In this document: positions 59,850 through 64,000 of the stretch, one piece after another
Layout: every line of letters starts with the position of its first letter
How positions within the stretch are numbered: the stretch's first letter is position 1
Assembly (NCBI GenBank): GCA_031552825.1
Contig: JAVBMD010000026.1
Coordinates: 1-64,000, forward strand
Source of the DNA: WQXF01 sp031552825
GTDB lineage: Bacteria > Bacillota > Clostridia > Christensenellales > Aristaeellaceae
Direction: 5' to 3'
Length of the DNA stretch: 64,000 nucleotides
Notes under the pieces: model-generated
Told to the model about the DNA's origin: nothing
Database searches by the model: none
Seen by the model: the letters and a program-made list of their open reading frames with translations, nothing else
Position numbers and translations under genes: made by a program

Positions 59850-60860
59850 TTACGGATTCGGGATCGGCGTCGGCGTGGGGCCGGTGAAGCCGAATTCGGA
59901 GGGGATCTCATCGCTTACTTCGTCCTTGAGTACAATTTCAGGCGTAGGCGCAGGCGTGGGATTCGCTAGGCGATAGGCCTCTTCCTCAGCGGCTCTGCGG
60001 GCGGCCTCGGCTTCGGCTTCGGCAGCTTTGCGGGCGGCCTCGGCCTCGAACACCGACTGCGCGGTGATCGGCTCGCGTCCCGAGGAAACGATGCCCAGCG
60101 CCTTAATAAAGAAATCATACGGCAGATCGCTCTCCAGCGTGGCGTTCCGATAGGGCGAGGGAGAGGTGCGCTTGCCGAAGCGGACTTCCACGTGCGTATA
60201 AAAGTCGCCGGAACCCTTGCTGTCCTCATGCGCGATCAACGTGCCGGGATCCACGATGTCGCCGCGCTCCACCACCACATCGCGCGCATGCAGGTAGAGG
60301 ATGGTGGTGTTGTATTCCTCGTTATAGATGGCGATGGTGCCATCCTTGCCATAACCGGCGCGCAGCACCTCGCCGCCGAGGATGGCGTGAATCTTTTGGC
60401 CCTCCTTGGCGATGAAGTCCAGCCCCTCGTGGATGCCGGAATAGCCCCACTTCTTGTTGGAGGAGCGAACCTTCTCGGTATATTGGCCGTAGAACAGCGC
60501 AACCTTGCCCGTATCCTCGCCATACAACGCGATACGCACCGCATCAGCGACGTCCAGCACGATGGGATCCAGCGCATAGCGCCCCTGCCCATCCATGACA
60601 AAAAAGCGCTCCGGCACCGCCGCGTCGAAAGGCTGCAGCAAGTACTCCTTATGATTGTACGCATACACATCGTTATAATAGGAGACCTTTTTTTGCCGCA
60701 GAATGAGGTTTTGGTACACGAAGCCCACATAGTCGCGCGTGACCGTCAGCGAGGGATTGGCGGACGGGGCGGCTTCGTTTGCCAGGGACGGCAGGGCGGC
60801 GCACAGCGCCAAGCATGCGCAGAGCAGCGCGGACAGGTAGATGCGATACCGATGTGTCAT
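59850..60860 (-). CDS. Secreted M23-family protein, probably degenerate
   Basis: A 336-residue protein with a signal peptide (cleavage near SLA/NE). The M23 fold spans ~120-260: zinc ligands H144 and D148 (HEGLDF) and H223 (YTHVEVRFG), and H191 in LYLHARD. The usual HxH becomes Y221-T-H223, so the catalytic first histidine is lost. The C-terminal ~80 residues are an Ala/Glu helix followed by a Pro/Thr tail (NPTPAPTPEIV, TGPTPTPIP). It may still bind cell wall or regulate another hydrolase, as EnvC-type proteins do. Co-transcribed with the secreted gene upstream (44-base gap). Confidence 0.8.
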   Translation of the reverse strand: MTHRYRIYLSALLCACLALCAALPSLANEAAPSANPSLTVTRDYVGFVYQNLILRQKKVSYYNDVYAYNHKEYLLQPFDAAVPERFFVMDGQGRYALDPIVLDVADAVRIALYGEDTGKVALFYGQYTEKVRSSNKKWGYSGIHEGLDFIAKEGQKIHAILGGEVLRAGYGKDGTIAIYNEEYNTTILYLHARDVVVERGDIVDPGTLIAHEDSKGSGDFYTHVEVRFGKRTSPSPYRNATLESDLPYDFFIKALGIVSSGREPITAQSVFEAEAARKAAEAEAEAARRAAEEEAYRLANPTPAPTPEIVLKDEVSDEIPSEFGFTGPTPTPIPNP

Positions 60861-60904
60861 CGTCCATTCCTCCTATAATTAGGGGAGTGTGATCTGCGCG
60901 ACCG

Positions 60905-61690
60905 TCACGCGGGGGCGAGCATCGAAAACCAAACCGTTTTTAGGTATAAGATTACGGGGCTGGTGCCTTTTTCTACCGCTAGCACGACGCGCAAGGTGCC
61001 GCTGCCGCCGGGCAGAAGGGTGAGGTAACTCTCATCGCCAGCCAACAGGATGGGTTGCGTGATGGCGCGGCCATTGGAGGAAATCACCTGAAAATCGTAA
61101 GTGGTGAACAGTGCCTGTAGGTTGGGATTGTTCGCGGTCATCGAGATATCGAAGGTGCAGACGACGTATTCCATATCGGCGGTCAGGCCGTTGCCGGAGG
61201 AGTACACCTGCGCGGCCATGCGATCGGCGATCGCCGATGCGGCTTCGCCGCGCAGCACGTCGACCAGCGTCATGGTGACCATAAAGTCCTCGGATTTATC
61301 GCCGAACAGCGTTTGGCGGAACCGGGCGCTTTGGCCGATGAAACAGGGCTTATCCCGCGTGGTTTCAAGTCCGGCTACGATGGACGCATCCGCCAAGGAG
61401 GAACGCAGGTTGGCGATCTGCAACTGCTGAATAATCTGTACGCGCTCGTCAATAGAGAGCATCCCGGCATCGAAGGCGACAGGCCCAGCTTGGATCCAAT
61501 TGATCGGCTCCTTCGTGGCTTGGGGTGTGCGGGCGATTTCTGGGGGCGCGGTGCCTACCGAGGGGGGAGGCGGCGGAGGCATCAGGGAAGGCTCCGGTAT
61601 GGGCATGCGCGTCGGTGCGGACGAAGCCGTTGCCCAAGAAGCATAGGGCAACAAGGAGAGCAACATAAAGAGAAGCAACCCCTTTTTCAT
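60905..61690 (-). CDS. Secreted protein with DUF4352-like beta domain
   Basis: A 261-residue protein. Signal peptide MKKGLLLFMLLSLLPYASWA, then a Pro-rich linker (PEPSLMPPPPPPSVG). The C-terminal half (~150-261: MEYVVCTFDISMTANNPN, YDFQVISSNGRA, LLPGGSGTLRVVLAVEKG) has the strand order of DUF4352-type immunoglobulin-like domains. No catalytic residues. It probably works at the cell surface with the M23-like protein of the same operon. Ribosome site GGAGGTGAT. Confidence 0.6.
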   Translation of the reverse strand: MKKGLLLFMLLSLLPYASWATASSAPTRMPIPEPSLMPPPPPPSVGTAPPEIARTPQATKEPINWIQAGPVAFDAGMLSIDERVQIIQQLQIANLRSSLADASIVAGLETTRDKPCFIGQSARFRQTLFGDKSEDFMVTMTLVDVLRGEAASAIADRMAAQVYSSGNGLTADMEYVVCTFDISMTANNPNLQALFTTYDFQVISSNGRAITQPILLAGDESYLTLLPGGSGTLRVVLAVEKGTSPVILYLKTVWFSMLAPA

Positions 61691-61903
61691 CGCCTGTTAT
61701 CACCTCCGTCTGCCAGAAGGCTCCCAGAATAAAGGCTATGGCCTTGTCAGAGCCGATATATCACCATAATATACCTTCCTCATCCTACATTGTAGCGTGT
61801 TGTGCAAGCGATGTAAAGGAAAAAAGGAGAGTTTTTTTAAAAAATCATGCAAAAAATGTTATTTGAGCTGAATGACTATGCGAAAGCCAATCTTTCGCCC
61901 GCC

Positions 61904-61933
61904 TTGATCCCGGCGGGCGGAACGTGGTATACT
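61904..61933 (+). promoter_or_regulatory. Promoter of the DAHP synthase gene with overlapping hairpin
   Basis: TTGATC (61904-61909), an 18-base spacer, TATACT (61928-61933). An 8-bp palindrome CGCCCGCC (61896-61903) / GGCGGGCG (61912-61919) frames the -35 box and could be an operator. The AT-rich tract 61820-61865 may act as an upstream element. The rest of the 61691-61985 gap shows no gene. Confidence 0.5.
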
Positions 61934-61985
61934 GGGTCAAGTTTTTATTAGCAAGCGTTTTATCGTTTGGAAAGAGGGCGGCAGA

Positions 61986-62999
61986 ATGATCGTAATCATG
62001 AAGGCCGGTGTTGGGACTCGGCAGGTTGATAGCGTCGTATCGGAAATTCGCGCGCACGGGCTTACCGCCGATATTTCCTCCGGCCACGAGGTCACGGTGA
62101 TCGGCGCGGTGGGCGATGTATCGGTGCTGGATGTGGACAAGCTGAGCATGATGGACGGCGTGGAGCGCGTGATGAAGGTCTCCGAGCCCTACAAGCGCGC
62201 CAACCGCAAATTTCATCCGCAGGATAGCGTCATCGAGGCGCGGGGCGTGCAGATCGGCGGGAAACGCCTGTGCGTGATGGCCGGGCCTTGCTCGGTGGAG
62301 GGTACGGAGCAGATCGTCGGCATTGCCGAAGCGGTGAAGGCCTGCGGCGCGGCGGTGCTGCGCGGCGGCGCGTTCAAGCCGCGCACCTCGCCCTACGCCT
62401 TTCAAGGGCTAGAAGCCGAGGGCTTAGAGCTGCTCGCCCAGGCACGGGCGCGCACCGGGTTGCCCATCGTTACCGAAATCACCGATACCCGGCATGTGGA
62501 GATGTTCGAGGGCATCGTGGACATCCTGCAAATCGGCGCGCGCAACATGCAGAACTTTCAGCTGCTCAAGGAGGTAGGCGGCACCAAGAAGCCGATTCTG
62601 CTCAAGCGCGGGTTGAGCAGCACCATTGAGGAATGGCTGATGAGCGCGGAGTACATCATGTCGCGCGGGAATCCGAATGTCATCCTGTGCGAGCGCGGCA
62701 TCCGCACCTTTGAAACCTATACGCGCAACACGCTGGATCTTTCCGCCGTGGTGGCGGTCAAGGCGCTGTGCCATCTGCCGGTGGTGGTGGATCCATCGCA
62801 CGCGGCGGGCAAGAGCTGGATGGTGGAAAAGCTGGCTTGCGCCGCCATCGCCGCCGGGGTCGACGGCCTGATTATCGAGGTGCATAACGATCCTGCGCAT
62901 GCGCTTAGCGACGGCCCGCAATCGCTTACGCCGGAGCAGTTTGCCCAAGTGATGCAAAAAGCGCGGGGCTTTGCCGCGCTGATGGATCGGGAGCTATAG
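61986..62999 (+). CDS. aroF: 3-deoxy-7-phosphoheptulonate synthase
   Basis: A 337-residue type I-beta DAHP synthase, the first step of the shikimate pathway. Residues ~1-70 form the ferredoxin-like regulatory domain (MIVIMKAGVGTRQVDSVVS). The barrel carries VMAGPCSVEG, LRGGAFKPRTSPYAFQG, QIGARNMQNFQLL, KRGLSSTIEEWL, ILCERGIRTFE and VVDPSHAAGKS. Length and architecture match Bacillus/Thermotoga AroA-type enzymes. ATG 61986. Its stop overlaps the stop of the convergent membrane gene by 6 bases. Confidence 0.95.
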   Translation: MIVIMKAGVGTRQVDSVVSEIRAHGLTADISSGHEVTVIGAVGDVSVLDVDKLSMMDGVERVMKVSEPYKRANRKFHPQDSVIEARGVQIGGKRLCVMAGPCSVEGTEQIVGIAEAVKACGAAVLRGGAFKPRTSPYAFQGLEAEGLELLAQARARTGLPIVTEITDTRHVEMFEGIVDILQIGARNMQNFQLLKEVGGTKKPILLKRGLSSTIEEWLMSAEYIMSRGNPNVILCERGIRTFETYTRNTLDLSAVVAVKALCHLPVVVDPSHAAGKSWMVEKLACAAIAAGVDGLIIEVHNDPAHALSDGPQSLTPEQFAQVMQKARGFAALMDREL

Positions 63000-64000
63000 G
63001 GGGAGCGGCGGTTTGAGCCTGTACAGGGTGTAATAAGCTCGTTCGGCATGCGGCACATAATTTTCATCGAGGAACGTGAAAAGCGCTGAACCCTTTTCAG
63101 CGTATGGAATCAAATCGATTTCGGGCTTGATCAGCAAGAAAGCGGTTGGGGTATGCTCCGGATGCATCGCATAGTATTCGAGCGTCAGCTCTTGCTCGGG
63201 AAAGATCGCCCAGAGCGTCGGGGCGGCGGGCTTGGCGGCACTGGATAGATACGCCCAAGGGAGACAGCAGACAACGGCTAGGCGATCATCGGAGCTGACA
63301 TCGAGGGAAAGATCGGCTTGCATCGTTTGGTAGACAGCGGCACGCTCCGGAGTAACACGGATGCCCGCGCCAGATCCGGATTCCAACCGTACGCTGAGGC
63401 TTTGCACTGCATGCATGCTGTGCTCAAAATGGTTCATATAATCGGTGCTCACGCGCATCCACATGAGCGTTAGGCAAAGCGCAGCAGCAAAGCTAAGGAA
63501 CACTACCCTGCTCGGAACGACAGCAACGCGGCGTGCGATCCGATCCAGCAGAACGGATAAGGGGATTGCAGAAAGCAGTAAAAATGTCGCGGCAGAGGGG
63601 AATCCGACGTTGCTAAATAAATGCGAAAGTAGCCCCAAGAAGGCGGGGAAAACAATCCAAGGCGGCGCGAGCCTCCGCGCCGTCTCGCGATCGCTCAAAA
63701 GCAGCAGCAGCAAAACACATAGCAGCCAAACAATATAACCGAACAGGTTCATGGCGGTAACCTGAAAACGAAGCAACCACGCATAAGCTGCTAAAAACAA
63801 GGGGCAAACAAGGCAGAATCCGATGAAGCGCAGACGTTCGGACAGGCGTCGTGCGTACCGGAGCGCACAGAGCGCAATTACCATGAGCGGTATCGCGATG
63901 CGAAGCGGAACCGCCCGTCCCCAATAGGTGTAACCGGTGATGCCTTGCAGAAATTGGAGCAGCTTGCTTCCGGAGAGGACGTGTGCGACGGCATTCGCAG
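62994..64000 (-). CDS. C-terminal part of a polytopic membrane protein, cut by window edge
   Basis: The frame stays open from the stop at 62994 to the window end: 335 codons visible, the start beyond 64000. It has about six hydrophobic helices (for example FIGFCLVCPLFLAAYAWLL, FGYIVWLLCVLLLLLL, VVFLSFAAALCLTLMWM) and a soluble C-terminal ~130 residues (ESGSGAGIRVTPERAAVYQT). The layout resembles GT-C/GtrII-like glycosyltransferases or O-antigen/polymer membrane proteins, with a soluble tail, but no diagnostic motif is seen. An internal ATG at 63884 is not the true start because coding character continues upstream (KLLQFLQGITGYTYWGRAV). Confidence 0.65.
   Translation of the reverse strand, partial: ANAVAHVLSGSKLLQFLQGITGYTYWGRAVPLRIAIPLMVIALCALRYARRLSERLRFIGFCLVCPLFLAAYAWLLRFQVTAMNLFGYIVWLLCVLLLLLLSDRETARRLAPPWIVFPAFLGLLSHLFSNVGFPSAATFLLLSAIPLSVLLDRIARRVAVVPSRVVFLSFAAALCLTLMWMRVSTDYMNHFEHSMHAVQSLSVRLESGSGAGIRVTPERAAVYQTMQADLSLDVSSDDRLAVVCCLPWAYLSSAAKPAAPTLWAIFPEQELTLEYYAMHPEHTPTAFLLIKPEIDLIPYAEKGSALFTFLDENYVPHAERAYYTLYRLKPPLPL

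Noticed and set aside
61801..61985. T-box or tryptophan-type leader before DAHP synthase
   Set aside because: There is no T-box sequence, leader ORF or terminator between the promoter and start codon. The promoter lies only ~50 bases upstream.
1..64000. CRISPR arrays, complete insertion sequences or prophage genes
   Set aside because: I found no regularly spaced repeats with spacers, no transposase genes and no phage structural genes on either strand.

Overview
The window reads as a chromosome segment of a GC-rich anaerobic Firmicute, most likely an unplaced member of the Clostridia. The signs are a class I hybrid-cluster protein, a GGGtGRT/NifU-like pair, a two-subunit L-serine dehydratase, an NCS2 permease, strong AGGAGG ribosome sites, TTGACA-N17-TATAAT promoters and many intrinsic terminators. 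No rRNA, CRISPR array, complete insertion sequence or prophage is visible. One tRNA gene, tRNA-Leu(CAA), is present.

Layout. 1-1.65 kb: edge of a mobile module (small SHOCT-like gene, HTH/zinc-finger protein), then a Phd/ParE toxin-antitoxin pair. 1.9-10.4 kb: housekeeping and accessory genes (XRE/S24-like regulator, secreted TPR protein, NifU-like plus GGGtGRT, a TIM-barrel isomerase with DUF1836, SGNH hydrolase, thymidine kinase, hydroxylamine reductase). 10.4-23.5 kb: FUSC protein, a dCache hybrid histidine kinase, an ABC-2 exporter, CoA-disulfide reductase/rhodanese, an XRE membrane regulator, a GyrI-like protein, a GNAT-[4Fe-4S] fusion and an AI-2E family transporter. 23.5-32.1 kb: a four-gene minus-strand signalling operon (GGDEF cyclase, cytosolic phosphorelay kinase, REC-HD-GYP, 1128-residue TPR protein). 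32.3-34.3 kb: small secreted or membrane proteins. 34.5-42.2 kb: a probable muropeptide salvage operon (serine hydrolase, dipeptide-type ABC importer, AnmK). 42.3-46.1 kb: dnaX, tRNA-Leu and a uracil/xanthine permease behind what looks like a leader-peptide attenuator. 46.1-52.1 kb: a DUF3798-type ABC importer. 52.4-64 kb: heavy-metal P-type ATPase, L-serine dehydratase, HAD phosphatase, flippase-like and DUF2207 membrane proteins, a degenerate M23 protein, DAHP synthase and a truncated membrane protein.

The two most unusual non-coding signals follow. (1) A 140-bp inverted-repeat element is present in three nearly identical copies, each between convergent genes at a terminator and flanked by a direct duplication. 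In two copies the duplicated sequence is the terminator hairpin itself. A fourth convergent terminator carries only the element's 17-18 bp tail. (2) Upstream of the NCS2 permease lies a perfect-consensus promoter, a 53-codon ORF with a strong ribosome site, a U/C-rich tract, and a terminator beginning 3 nt after the ORF's stop codon. This is the layout of the enterobacterial pyrBI attenuator.

Other leads are the GNAT/QueG-like fusion, the 31-repeat TPR protein tied to c-di-GMP genes, a permease with a ~250-residue extracytoplasmic extension, and importer binding proteins that lack a lipobox.
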